DNA of 64,000 bases from Bradyrhizobium hereditatis (GTDB taxonomy: Bacteria; Pseudomonadota; Alphaproteobacteria; Rhizobiales; Xanthobacteraceae): assembly GCF_020329435.1 (NCBI RefSeq), contig NZ_JAGKJK010000025.1:1-64000 (forward strand). Reading direction: 5' to 3'. Position 1 is the first letter of the stretch, and every line of letters begins with the position of its first letter. A program made the position numbers and the translations under genes. Under the pieces are notes generated by a model. That model worked only from the letters and a program-made list of their open reading frames with translations. It was not told the origin of the DNA and ran no database searches. This document shows positions 41,949 to 50,509 of the stretch, one piece after another.

Positions 41949-43646
41949 ATGCGTAACCTCAGCGTCTATCAGCGTTTTGCGATGATCATTGCCGCGCTGA
42001 CGATTGTGCTAGTTGCGGTCTCCGCCCTGCAGATCCTGGTGTTGCGCGATACGGTGCTGGAGGAGCGGCGGACCACGGTTCGCAATCTGGTTGAGGCCTC
42101 GATCAAGATCCTTGCCCATTATGAAGGTGAGGCCAAGGCCGGCCGGATCAGTGCGGACCAAGCGCGTCAGATGGCCTTTGCGTCGATCAGCGCCATGCGC
42201 TGGGGCGAGTATTCCGACTATGTCGGCGTCTACGGCACAGGAAGCTCAGATGCCGGCGTCACCTATGTGCATGCCAATCCCAAATACATCAACGTCAACC
42301 GCTGGGAGTTCAAGGACAAGAGCGGCAAGCTCTTGATCCAGGACATCGTCCGGACCGCGCGCGCCGGCGGCGGCTTTGTCGAATATCTGTCACCCCGATC
42401 GGCCGGCGGTGCCGAACTGCGCAAGGTTTCCTACGTCGGCGCCTTTGGCTCGGGCGATAAGTTGCTCGCGCTCCAGGCGGGCGCCTATGTCGACGATATC
42501 GACGCTGTGGTCTTCCGCCGGATGATGTGGGCTGGGATCGCGGGTATCGCTGGCCTCGCCGTCGCGGCATTCGTTGCGTTCTGGCTTGGCCGCGGCCTGG
42601 TCGTGCCGCTCAACAAGACCTGTTCGGCGATGGATGAACTGGCCAAGGGCAACCTTGCGGCCGAGATTCCGTTCGTCGACCGGAGCAACGAAATCGGCCG
42701 GATCGCGCGCAGCCTGCAGGTCTTCAGGGATCATCTGGTTGAGAGCACGCAGCTCCGTAGCGAGCAGGAGGCAATCAAGGCGCGCTCCGCCGAGGAGCGG
42801 CAGGCAGTTCTGTCTCGCATCGCCGACGATTTCGAGCGCAGCATCGGTGGGGTGATCCGGGGCACCGCCACCGCCGCTGACGAGCTGCAGAATTCTGCCT
42901 CCTCGATGTCCAAGGTCGCGGTCGGCACCACCGATCAGAGCGCCAGGGTCGCGGCGGCCGCCGAGACGACAGCGTCGAACGTCCAGACCGTCGCGGCCTC
43001 GGCGGAGGAGCTGTCGTCCTCGATCCAGGAGATCGCGCGCCAGGTTACCCAGTCTTCGTCGATTGCACAGAACGCGGTCGGACAGGCGAACCGGACCGAG
43101 GCTATGGTCGGCCGCCTGGTCGAAGCCTCGCAAAAGATCGGCGAGGTCATGGCGCTGATCCAGACCATCGCGGGACAAACGAATTTGCTGGCCTTGAATG
43201 CGACCATCGAGGCCGCGCGCGCGGGGGAGGCCGGGCGAGGCTTCGCAGTCGTCGCCAACGAGGTCAAGGCGCTGTCGTCGCAGACCGCGAAGGCGACCGA
43301 CGAGATCACCAGCCAGATCCAGGAAATCCGCGATGCGACCGGCTCGACCGTCGAGGCGATCCGCGAAATCGGCACCACGATCGGGCAGATGAACGAGATA
43401 ACCGGCTCGATCGCCGCGGCGGTCGAGGAGCAGGGCGCGGCGACGAGGGAGATTGCCCGCAGCGTTCAGCAGGCGGCGCAGGGCGCGCAGGAAGTGATGC
43501 AGAACATCGCGGGCGTACGCGAAGCTTCGAGCCAAGTCGACGCTTCCGCAACCCTCGTCCTGAATGCCGCAGCCCAGCTCACCTCGCAGTCCGAGCAGCT
43601 CGAGACCGAGACCGGCAAATTCCTCAGCAACATCCGCGTGGCCTGA
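41949..43646 (+). CDS. Methyl-accepting chemotaxis protein with single Cache sensor
   Basis: A 565-residue chemoreceptor. TM1 (AMIIAALTIVLVAVSALQILVL) is followed by a periplasmic single-Cache domain (about 35-190: AMRWGEYSDYVGVYG, then TARAGGGFVEYLSPRSA). TM2 (GIAGIAGLAVAAFVAFWLG) precedes a HAMP domain and the signalling domain, whose tip hairpin includes IQTIAGQTNLLALNATIEAA and EAGRGFAVVANEVKALSSQ. The pattern resembles small-molecule or carboxylate sensors. A GGAAGAG ribosome-binding site precedes the ATG. No che genes are adjacent. C-terminal pentapeptide for CheR tethering is absent. Confidence 0.95.
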   Translation: MRNLSVYQRFAMIIAALTIVLVAVSALQILVLRDTVLEERRTTVRNLVEASIKILAHYEGEAKAGRISADQARQMAFASISAMRWGEYSDYVGVYGTGSSDAGVTYVHANPKYINVNRWEFKDKSGKLLIQDIVRTARAGGGFVEYLSPRSAGGAELRKVSYVGAFGSGDKLLALQAGAYVDDIDAVVFRRMMWAGIAGIAGLAVAAFVAFWLGRGLVVPLNKTCSAMDELAKGNLAAEIPFVDRSNEIGRIARSLQVFRDHLVESTQLRSEQEAIKARSAEERQAVLSRIADDFERSIGGVIRGTATAADELQNSASSMSKVAVGTTDQSARVAAAAETTASNVQTVAASAEELSSSIQEIARQVTQSSSIAQNAVGQANRTEAMVGRLVEASQKIGEVMALIQTIAGQTNLLALNATIEAARAGEAGRGFAVVANEVKALSSQTAKATDEITSQIQEIRDATGSTVEAIREIGTTIGQMNEITGSIAAAVEEQGAATREIARSVQQAAQGAQEVMQNIAGVREASSQVDASATLVLNAAAQLTSQSEQLETETGKFLSNIRVA

Positions 43647-43756
43647 CGGTCCGGCGCAAGTATGCCTAAAATCCTGCTTATTGACGCCGGCTCAACGATC
43701 CGACTTTATCAGCGCATCGGAGGATAGCTAATCTAACCTGCGCGCACCTTCGACGA

Positions 43757-44032
43757 CTATTCCTGTTCGATGTCCTCGAGCCTTATGCCACGTCCGGCGC
43801 TCAAGCTGCTGCGCGCCTGTTCGATGCGGCGCAGGAAGCGTGGGTCGTGTTCGAGACGGTATTCGAACCAGTCCTCTTCCGACTCGAATCCGATCAGTAC
43901 GCCCGCCGGTTTACCATGACGGGTTATGACGATTTCCTGAGTCTCCGCCTCACGAAGAAACCGGGACAGGTCGTCCTTCACTTCGGACAAAGGGACTTCC
44001 TTCATTCCGGATTTCCGAACTGTGCGAGCCAT
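43757..44032 (-). CDS. Phd/YefM-family antitoxin
   Basis: A 91-residue antitoxin. N-terminal DNA-binding half: MKEVPLSEVKDDLSRFLREA with the strand EIVITRHGKPAGVLIGF; the C-terminal half is acidic and probably wraps the toxin. It lies downstream of its toxin and overlaps it by 31 bases, which is the reverse of the usual Phd/YefM order. An internal ATG (residue 10, MKEVPLSE) is also a possible start. Confidence 0.9.
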   Translation of the reverse strand: MARTVRKSGMKEVPLSEVKDDLSRFLREAETQEIVITRHGKPAGVLIGFESEEDWFEYRLEHDPRFLRRIEQARSSLSAGRGIRLEDIEQE

Positions 44033-44304
44033 GACTCGGCCTCCGATTTGGCTACGATCGCCAAAACTTCGACGATCGTGCCGGAAACATCATAAAACAC
44101 CCGCACGTCGTCTACACGCAGCCGATATTGCGGGTGGCGTAATCCTCGCAGCCATTTAATCCGGCTGCGGCTCACTTTTCCGGGCTCATGCCGCAGATGC
44201 GTCTCGATCGCGGCCCGCACCGTAGCTCGAACATTTGCCGTCAGCCTCTTGAGGTCTTCGACAGCTTCCGGCGCGACTACAATGACGAACGGCATTCTGG
44301 CCAA
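44002..44304 (-). CDS. RelE/ParE-family toxin
   Basis: A 100-residue toxin of the RelE/ParE superfamily. The conserved helix is APEAVEDLKRLTANVRATVR, then the strand block GLRHPQYRLRVDDVRVFYDV with basic residues that in RelE act on ribosome-bound mRNA, and the final strand EVLAIVAKSEAESWLA. It precedes the antitoxin on the minus strand, overlapping by 31 bases. The Tyr-Arg-Leu-Arg pattern suits RelE-type ribonucleases, but ParE-type gyrase poisoning cannot be excluded. Confidence 0.88.
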   Translation of the reverse strand: MARMPFVIVVAPEAVEDLKRLTANVRATVRAAIETHLRHEPGKVSRSRIKWLRGLRHPQYRLRVDDVRVFYDVSGTIVEVLAIVAKSEAESWLAQFGNPE

Positions 44305-44352
44305 ATTATAGCCAGAATAGCCCCCCAGGTCAAACGGTGAGAACGCCGAACC

Positions 44353-45501
44353 TTAATTCAGCCGCGCGCCGATCCCGGTGAGGATCCTGTAATCCGGCTT
44401 GGATTGAACGCCGTTGTGCTGGTTGATAACGGGCACGCCGAACGACACGAAGCCTGAGAAACGATCGACGCCGATGCGGACGCCAGGTGAAAGATAGACC
44501 GTGGTGCCCCCGGAATTGGGATCGGCAATGCCGGCGATGCGCTGCTTGTCGTGCCACTCGCCATTGAGCTCGAGCACGAGGTCGAGCGTGTAGGGCGTCT
44601 TCTTCATGTCGCTATGGTCGTGATTGGCGTGATAGAGGCAATGCTCTTGCAGCTGGTTGCGCGGCTGCATGCAGTATTCGTGCAGCTCCACCTCTTTCGC
44701 TGAGCCGACAGGGCCGACCAGGCGATAGGACACCGCGGTGCCGAACAGGAAGCGGTCGCCGAGATTGGTGTTCTGTGTGCCCGTGCTGATCAGATAGTAA
44801 AGACCGCTCACGTCGAAGGACCAGCGTCCCGTGCGCTTGGTGAAGGCGGCGCCGATCAGTCCGTCCCAAGAGCCCGAGCCCGGCTGAAACTCGGCCTGGA
44901 AGAGCTGGCCGAAGGCGTCGCGCTGGCTGGTGCTGCCGGTCGGCGCCTTGAAGCCGAACAGCACGGCGGCCGACGTTCCGGTCTGTGCGTTGTTGTGGAA
45001 GCGATATTGCCCGAGCATGGTCACGTCGCCGAAGCCTGCCGAGTTGCCGCGGCGGTTGATGCCGTCCGGGCTCATCAGGCTGTTCATGTCGCTTGAATTC
45101 ATCATGCCCATATGGCCGCCGCTCAGCATGTCCTCGGCGGGTTCGCTGATACCCGTGCGACGCACGCCGGCCGCGCGAACCGCAACCGTCAGGTCGTTGG
45201 TGATGCCGTAGGCGACCGAAAGCGAAACGCTGTCGAGCGAGCGAAGCGAATGTGCGTGCGTGCCGCGGCTCGCTGCGGCGAGCAGATCGGCGTCGCTGAG
45301 CTGACCCAACCGGATGAATTCGTAGCGGATCGATGCGGCGATCAGTCCTTCGGAGAGCGTGTCGGCGGAGATGGTGTTGATAGGGCCGCCGCTACCGGTA
45401 TTGCCGCCGCCGCCAGGATGATGCGCTTCTGCAGGAGCTGCAAGAAAAAGCATAACGGATAAAAAGATGCCGGCCACCGGCCTTACACGATACGCGCACA
45501 C
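44353..45501 (-). CDS. Outer-membrane beta-barrel protein with His/Met-rich loop
   Basis: A 382-residue protein with a signal peptide (GIFLSVMLFLAAPAEA) and a His/Gly start (HHPGGGGNTG). Alternating hydrophobic strands through the rest of the chain (VSLSVAYGITNDLTVAV, TVYLSPGVRIGVDRFSGFVSF, ending GIGARLN) suggest an outer-membrane barrel of the MetA-pathway / transporter type. A loop of GGHMGMMNSSDMNSLM and a later HEYCMQP / HCLYHANHDHSDMKK region could bind copper or another soft metal. It is divergent from a PCu(A)C-like gene, which supports a metal link. Substrate is inferred only. Confidence 0.8.
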   Translation of the reverse strand: MCAYRVRPVAGIFLSVMLFLAAPAEAHHPGGGGNTGSGGPINTISADTLSEGLIAASIRYEFIRLGQLSDADLLAAASRGTHAHSLRSLDSVSLSVAYGITNDLTVAVRAAGVRRTGISEPAEDMLSGGHMGMMNSSDMNSLMSPDGINRRGNSAGFGDVTMLGQYRFHNNAQTGTSAAVLFGFKAPTGSTSQRDAFGQLFQAEFQPGSGSWDGLIGAAFTKRTGRWSFDVSGLYYLISTGTQNTNLGDRFLFGTAVSYRLVGPVGSAKEVELHEYCMQPRNQLQEHCLYHANHDHSDMKKTPYTLDLVLELNGEWHDKQRIAGIADPNSGGTTVYLSPGVRIGVDRFSGFVSFGVPVINQHNGVQSKPDYRILTGIGARLN

Positions 45502-45841
45502 ATACGCCCCCTGTACTCACTGTCCGGCGATTAGCCATCGCAATCGGGCGCGAGATTGACTGGATCGTGCGAGAAGCGCGGCCTGCTCGCGACGGAAGCT
45601 AAGCGGAAAAACGAAGCCATTATCGCGGGAGCGGCATCTGTGTGGCTGTCACATGTTGAGCGAATGGCGAAGCGGGCGTGTCCAATTGCTGGTTGTGCGT
45701 CCGAGAGCTTTTCGCGTTGCGATGCGATCGTCGCAATCGCGTCCAGCACTGGCCTCAATCAGGGCGAGCACCAGCCGCAATCACGTCCGATTGCTTCACT
45801 ACATGCCTTACGGTCCAGCGCGCGTATCGGAGTAGGACATT
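45502..45841. other. Divergent intergenic region, barrel protein and PCu(A)C gene
   Basis: About 340 bp. Frames here are non-coding by composition. No clear CueR- or CsoR-type palindrome was recognised, so metal control of either gene is not supported by sequence. Confidence 0.4.
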
Positions 45842-46363
45842 ATGACTGCCATCGTTAGAGATTTCTTTGTGTTTGTCACAACGGCCATTTTCGTCTTTGT
45901 CGCAACATGTGTGCTCATGGTGAGCGACGCGCCGGCGCATGAGTACAAGGTCGGTGCGATCGACATCGGTCACCCCTGGTCGCGTCCGACCCCAAAGGAT
46001 GCCAACATCGCTGGCGGCTATCTCACCATCACCAACAAGGGAAAGACGACCGATCGCCTGATCGGCGGCTCGTCGCCCGTGGCAAGCCAGATCGAGGTGC
46101 ACGAGATCGTCGACGTCGACGGCATGGCGAAGACGCGTCCGGTCGCCAACGGCATCGAGATCAAGCCCGGCAAGACCGTGGAGCTGAAGCCCGGCGCGCT
46201 TCGCATCGTGCTGCTCGGCCTCAAGGAGCCGCTGCAGGTCGGCCAGAAGATCAAGGGGACGCTGGTGTTCGAGAAGGCCGGGCCGGTCGACATCATTTAC
46301 AACGTCGAGGAAAATGCCGGAGCCGCAGTCAGCGGCGTCAACAGTGCGCACAAGCACCATTAG
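45842..46363 (+). CDS. PCu(A)C-like periplasmic protein with degenerate copper site
   Basis: A 173-residue cupredoxin-like chaperone of the PCu(A)C (DUF461) family, which delivers Cu(I) to cytochrome oxidase CuA. Signal/anchor: FFVFVTTAIFVFVATCVLMV. The fold is evident in GAIDIGHPWSRPTPKDANIAGG and GGSSPVASQIEVHEIV. The canonical ligands are H(x10)M(x21)HxM. Here His87 is kept, but the second ligand position is Thr98 and the HxM is Arg121-Ile-Val123 (GALRIVLLG). A C-terminal HKHH tail may compensate. Its divergent neighbour has a metal-binding-like loop. Copper trafficking is therefore possible but not by the usual site. Confidence 0.88.
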   Translation: MTAIVRDFFVFVTTAIFVFVATCVLMVSDAPAHEYKVGAIDIGHPWSRPTPKDANIAGGYLTITNKGKTTDRLIGGSSPVASQIEVHEIVDVDGMAKTRPVANGIEIKPGKTVELKPGALRIVLLGLKEPLQVGQKIKGTLVFEKAGPVDIIYNVEENAGAAVSGVNSAHKHH

Positions 46364-46976
46364 CGCGATCACGCTGCCTCGCGCCGGACTAGCGAGGAGC
46401 TGACCAGAAGAGGATTGAAACAACGCGCCGTCGCTGTCGGCGACGGCATGTCTTCGAACTCGAGATCCTTCATTGGGGATGCTGATCGGTGTCCAGCTCA
46501 AGTCAAATGTCGCTCGCTGCTTCGGGCATGGCGCAATCTTCACCGCAAGCAAAGTCAGTTGGTTTGCAGTCCGTCGCCGCGGTCTTGTCCGCTTCGCTGC
46601 TCGGTATCGGGCTGGCCTATTGTGCCTGCACGTTGCTGATCCCCGCCGCCGCGCATGAGGGCAGCAGTGCGTCCCTTATTTCGGCTGAGGGTCGCTCGCA
46701 GGATGTCATCTGCTCAAGCAGGGCTCCTTCGGCCTTGCCGCAGACAGCGCGTGCCGTCGAATGAGACAACGACCTTGCCTGCGGATTAGCGACATCGCAG
46801 CAAGCTTTGGTTTAGATTTTTCGCTCGGAACTTTGGGCGGCGCACGGCGTCAATTTCGCCGAACATCCACTATCAACCGTTAGGAAACCACGCGCGCGCT
46901 CTCCTCAACGCGCTAACCAATCGAAAATCGTTCTGCCGCAAATTCGTCTCGGGAAAAGAAATGGGGAGATTCCGAT
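46364..46976. other. Region of uncertain coding content
   Basis: About 610 bp between the PCu(A)C-like gene and a small hypothetical gene. One frame (46489-46764) is listed separately as a possible membrane protein. The rest shows no feature I can support. Confidence 0.4.
46489..46764 (+). CDS. Possible small membrane protein
   Basis: A GTG-started frame of 91 codons. It holds one convincing hydrophobic segment (SVAAVLSASLLGIGLAYCACTLLIP) and little else. The Ser-rich start and end are not informative. No ribosome-binding site is evident. It could be chance; the position next to copper-type genes is the only support. Confidence 0.3.
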   Translation: MSSSSQMSLAASGMAQSSPQAKSVGLQSVAAVLSASLLGIGLAYCACTLLIPAAAHEGSSASLISAEGRSQDVICSSRAPSALPQTARAVE

Positions 46977-47201
46977 ATGAACGGCCTGGCCATCTTGGAA
47001 AACGTTCGCCGCTACCGCACCATCGCGTCGCTGTGCCGGCAAACCGCAGCTTACCGGCCGCTGAACAGCTGTTCCCTGCTGGCGCAAGCCAGCGAATGGG
47101 AACATCGCGCCGTCGCCGAGCTCGAAGCTTATTTTGAGGCCTTCTGTCACGCGACCTCCGGCAATGCGCCGGCGCATTCCGCGAGCTACGCCGTGAACTG
47201 A
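46977..47201 (+). CDS. Small conserved-looking protein of unknown function
   Basis: A 74-residue soluble protein: MNGLAILENVRRYRTIASLC, then RQTAAYRPLNSCSLLAQASE and EHRAVAELEAYFEAFCH. Its helical pattern and regular charge distribution look genuinely coding, and similar short proteins seem frequent in Bradyrhizobium-type genomes. No function is known to me. GGGGAGATT lies about 10 bases upstream of the ATG. Confidence 0.65.
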   Translation: MNGLAILENVRRYRTIASLCRQTAAYRPLNSCSLLAQASEWEHRAVAELEAYFEAFCHATSGNAPAHSASYAVN

Positions 47202-47368
47202 TGGCGGTCGCATTCGGAAACGGAAGCGCCTTGAGTTAACGAAATTTCGGCCGGCGAGGGTGATATCTGTCTGCCTTCGCCGCCCCTGACGGTAACGATC
47301 GATCAAGCTGGCGACTGGCGATACGATCGAAATTCTCCGCGCACTTAAGGCCCGCTCGCGGCGGCACA

Positions 47369-47902
47369 TCAGGTGGCGGATGCGATCAGCCCGACCCTCA
47401 AATCTTTCGCAAAATAGACGCAGGCGTCGTCGGCAAAGACACGGCCGTTTGCAATTGCAACGGCCAGTTTGCCGCGCCTGACATGGCGCATGCTGACCTC
47501 ATACCGCACGCGCCTTGTGTCCGGATTGATGCCGCCCTGGAACTTGACCTCGCCGACGCCCACGGCGCGGCCTTTGCCCGGTGAGCCCGACCAGCCAAGC
47601 CAATAGCCGATAATCTGCCACATGGCATCGAGACCGAGGCACCCCGGCATTACCGGGTCGCCGCGAAAGTAACAGTCGAAAAACCAGAGGTCCGGCGTGA
47701 TATCGAGCTCGCCCACGACATGGCCTTTGCCGAACTCGCCGCCATCCACGCTGAGCTCGACGATACGGTCCATCATCAGCATGGGCGGTGCCGGCAATTG
47801 CGCATTGCCGGGGCCGAAATAGCCGCCCTCGCTCGATTTGAGCAGGTCTTCTTTGCTGTAGGACGATTGCGGCGTGTGACAATCGCGAGGGTTGGTTAAC
47901 AC
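47369..47902 (-). CDS. FabA-like 3-hydroxyacyl-ACP dehydratase, catalytic His replaced
   Basis: Hot-dog-fold protein matching the FabA dehydratase/isomerase of unsaturated fatty acid synthesis: GGYFGPGNAQLPAPPMLMMD, GELDITPDLWFFDCYFRGDP, VMPGCLGLDAMWQIIGYWLG and GKGRAVGVGEVKFQG. The active-site pair is His70/Asp84 in E. coli. Here the His position is Tyr78 (codon 47669-47671), while Asp92 is kept. So dehydration by the normal mechanism is unlikely. GTG 47902 gives 177 residues, the family length, and AGGTGA lies six bases upstream; the frame also opens further upstream (ATG 47998). It stands alone, without fabB. A binding or partner role is possible. Confidence 0.88.
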   Translation of the reverse strand: MLTNPRDCHTPQSSYSKEDLLKSSEGGYFGPGNAQLPAPPMLMMDRIVELSVDGGEFGKGHVVGELDITPDLWFFDCYFRGDPVMPGCLGLDAMWQIIGYWLGWSGSPGKGRAVGVGEVKFQGGINPDTRRVRYEVSMRHVRRGKLAVAIANGRVFADDACVYFAKDLRVGLIASAT

Positions 47903-48064
47903 GGCGTCACCTGGCGATGTTTGGTGGGTGGCTGCATCGTCATCGCTAATATGCAGATGAATAGTACCCGGTGCGTGAGCCGATAACCAGCTTTCCACGA
48001 TGGGCGGCCATGAACTCCCGGACGATGGACGCCGCCGCGGCTCGTCGGAGCTACGCTGACGCGA

Positions 48065-49339
48065 TCAGGCTGCCGCCCGTTTCATTGCGCGCTGCGCTTG
48101 TTGGGACAGCGGGATCGGAAGCTCGGCCGGCATGACGTCGGCCTCGACTGACGCATCGGGTACAAGCGGGACAAGTTCGTCGACGGCGCTCTCGATCCGA
48201 TTGCGGCCAAGCGCCTTCGCCTGATAGAGCGCCTTGTCGGCGCGCTCACATAGCGCCTCGATGTCGGCCGGTCGGTCGTGCGCATGGGCGAGCCCGATAC
48301 TGACCGTGGCGGCGATCGGAACCCCGTCCACGATCCGCGCCGCCGCCGCAAAACTCCCGCGCACGCGCTCGGCAGCCGCAATCGTCGCCTGTTGGTCAGG
48401 TCCGCTGACGATCGCGGCGAACTCTTCTCCCCCAAGCCGGCCCGCGATGCTGTCCCGCGGCAAATTGGCAGAGAGCGTGTGCGCGAACAGCCGCAGCACG
48501 CGGTCGCCCATCGAATGCCCATGACTGTCGTTGATCGCCTTGAAGTAATCCAGATCGAACAGGAGGAACGCGACCGTTCCGCTCGCCGGCGCGCTCAACC
48601 GCTGCTCGGCGAATTCCATGAAGGCACGACGGTTGGCGAGGCCAGTCAGCGCATCGGTCATCGAGGCGCGCTTGTGCGCGAGCTCGCTCCGCTCCTTGGT
48701 GAGCGCCAGAAAGAGATAGTTGATGGCGATGAAGTAGAGCAAGGTGAACGTGCTCACGATCGCGAACCAGAACGACCGCAGCGCATCGAAGCTGGTGATC
48801 GGAGCCTCTGCGAGCGGAGACGCCAAGGCGAGCGGAATGCGCACGAGAAACAAGCCGCCACCGAGCGCGGTCAGCACGATCAGTGGCCAGCGCGACAGCA
48901 GCGGCTCGGCGCGGCCCCTCCACAGCACGTAGGCGCAGCCGATCGAATAGGAGCCTACGGCAGCTGACACCATGATCATGCGCGCCGTGGCGGAATCGTA
49001 CAGCGGCGGGATCTGGCAGGCTGCGATCCAAGCCAGCGCACCGGCGAGCAGGACGGCGGGGCTCGGCCGCTTGCCTTCGAAGCAGCGCGCGTCCTCCAGC
49101 ATCAGCGCGCAGGCGCTGAACAGCACCACATAGGCGATGTCGACCGAATAGACGTCCGGGATCGTGCCGCGCAGGCAGAGCAGGCCAAGCGCGGCCGCCA
49201 TCACGCGCACTGCGCCGCTCCACCAGGCAAGCGCGCGGACCGCGCGATTTTGCAGCCAGGCAAAGAAGGTCAGCGCGCCGAGCAGCACCATCACTGACAG
49301 CATCAGCACGTAGATTGTCGGAACGTAGAGTAGCGGCAT
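48065..49339 (-). CDS. Membrane-anchored diguanylate cyclase
   Basis: Makes c-di-GMP from two GTP. Six or seven hydrophobic helices (about residues 1-215) precede a GGDEF domain: DALTGLANRRAFMEF, LFDLDYFKAINDSHGH, and the active loop AGRLGGEEFAAIVSG (GGEEF, catalytic). No RxxD inhibitory site directly before the loop is seen. The C-terminal about 40 residues are Pro/Ala-rich. The N-terminal membrane domain is of unknown sensing type. It adds to the HD-GYP and GGDEF-EAL proteins in this window. No operon partner. Confidence 0.94.
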   Translation of the reverse strand: MPLLYVPTIYVLMLSVMVLLGALTFFAWLQNRAVRALAWWSGAVRVMAAALGLLCLRGTIPDVYSVDIAYVVLFSACALMLEDARCFEGKRPSPAVLLAGALAWIAACQIPPLYDSATARMIMVSAAVGSYSIGCAYVLWRGRAEPLLSRWPLIVLTALGGGLFLVRIPLALASPLAEAPITSFDALRSFWFAIVSTFTLLYFIAINYLFLALTKERSELAHKRASMTDALTGLANRRAFMEFAEQRLSAPASGTVAFLLFDLDYFKAINDSHGHSMGDRVLRLFAHTLSANLPRDSIAGRLGGEEFAAIVSGPDQQATIAAAERVRGSFAAAARIVDGVPIAATVSIGLAHAHDRPADIEALCERADKALYQAKALGRNRIESAVDELVPLVPDASVEADVMPAELPIPLSQQAQRAMKRAAA

Positions 49340-49553
49340 GGTTCCTGCCCGGTCGCAGGCCCTGCACCAAATCGGTGCTACGATTTGCTTGCGATAGTCG
49401 GTAAACGTCGTCGAACGGCTTTCCGAATTCTGGGAAGCGGTGGCCCGCCACGCGCTCCAACCGGCAGATCTCGGATTGCCTCCGATTTGCGCTGCCTTGC
49501 AAATTATCCTCGGCTGGCCACATCAACAGGAGCGCAGGTTGACCGGTCCCGGC

Positions 49554-50024
49554 ATGGCTGACACGGCAGATACCGCGAATGTGATTGTCCGGCCGCCGAT
49601 CGCGTGGGCGCTGGCGGTGCTTGCCGGATTCGTGCTCAACTGGCTCTTGCCCTTGCCGTTCTTGCCGGCCGCGCTACCCGCAGGCTGGCTCGGCGCGATA
49701 GTGTTTGCCCTTGCGCTGGCGCTGGTTGCGTGGGCGATTACTACCATGACCCGGGCCGGCTCGAACGTGCCCACCAACCTGCCGTCCACGACCATCGTGG
49801 ACACTGGCCCCTACCGCTTCACCCGCAATCCCATCTATCTCGGTATGGTGCTGGGGCTCATGGGCCTCGCCATTGCCTTCAACAGCCTCTGGCTGTTGAT
49901 GATGCTGGTGCCCTTCGCGCTCGTCATCCGCTACGGCGTGGTCGCCCGCGAGGAAGCCTATCTCGAGCGCAAGTTCGGCGACGTCTATCGTCGCTACTGC
50001 GCGCAGGTACGGCGCTGGCTGTAG
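49554..50024 (+). CDS. Isoprenylcysteine carboxyl methyltransferase family protein
   Basis: A 156-residue membrane protein with about four hydrophobic helices (IAWALAVLAGFVLNWLLPLP; WLGAIVFALALALVAWAI). The ICMT/PEMT signature is present: NVPTNLPSTTIVDTGPYRFT then RNPIYLGMVLGLMGLAIAF and EEAYLERKFGDVYRRYCAQV, which binds SAM and lipid substrates. Bacterial members methylate unknown lipophilic substrates. A TTG at 49539 with AGGAG upstream is an alternative start; ATG 49554 is conservative. Confidence 0.88.
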   Translation: MADTADTANVIVRPPIAWALAVLAGFVLNWLLPLPFLPAALPAGWLGAIVFALALALVAWAITTMTRAGSNVPTNLPSTTIVDTGPYRFTRNPIYLGMVLGLMGLAIAFNSLWLLMMLVPFALVIRYGVVAREEAYLERKFGDVYRRYCAQVRRWL

Positions 50025-50165
50025 AGCCTGCCGGCCAGGATACGAGGGCCGGGGAACCCGTGCCTCGCCGTTTACGCTGCGCAGAACAGCATGGGCATGG
50101 GTCGCCGGAAGGCGTATAGTGGTGTGGTCCTTCGCGCAACTGATCGATATCAGATGGAGGTGGCC

Positions 50166-50450
50166 ATGAAATATGTGCTGCTTGGAAATCTGAGCCCGGA
50201 GTGGGCAAGCAAGCAATCGGAGCGGATCGACAAAGCCAAGACAAAACTCGACAAGCTTGGCATCAAGGTCGAGTCGATCCACTACACGCAGGGCTACTAC
50301 GATTTCGTCGACATCGTCGATGCCCCGAATGAGGGGGCAATGCTCGCGTTCTCCGTCTGGTACGCGACCCAGGGTCTGGGGCGGATCCAGAGCATGCCGG
50401 CCTTCGACGCAAAGACCTTCGAAACCGCGATTAAGGACGCGGTGGGCTAA
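50166..50450 (+). CDS. GYD domain-containing protein
   Basis: A 94-residue ferredoxin-like small protein: MKYVLLGNLSPEWASKQSER, then KLDKLGIKVESIHYTQGYYD and the GYYDFVDIVDAPNEGAML block. The GYD motif here reads GYY. Family function is unknown. ATG 50166 is preferred over an in-frame ATG at 50154 because GGAGGTGG precedes it. Confidence 0.88.
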   Translation: MKYVLLGNLSPEWASKQSERIDKAKTKLDKLGIKVESIHYTQGYYDFVDIVDAPNEGAMLAFSVWYATQGLGRIQSMPAFDAKTFETAIKDAVG

Positions 50451-50509
50451 GCGCCTCGTGGTGGCTCACGGCTTTCCTGCGAAGCCTGTGCCACTGCGCT
50501 TGCGCGATG

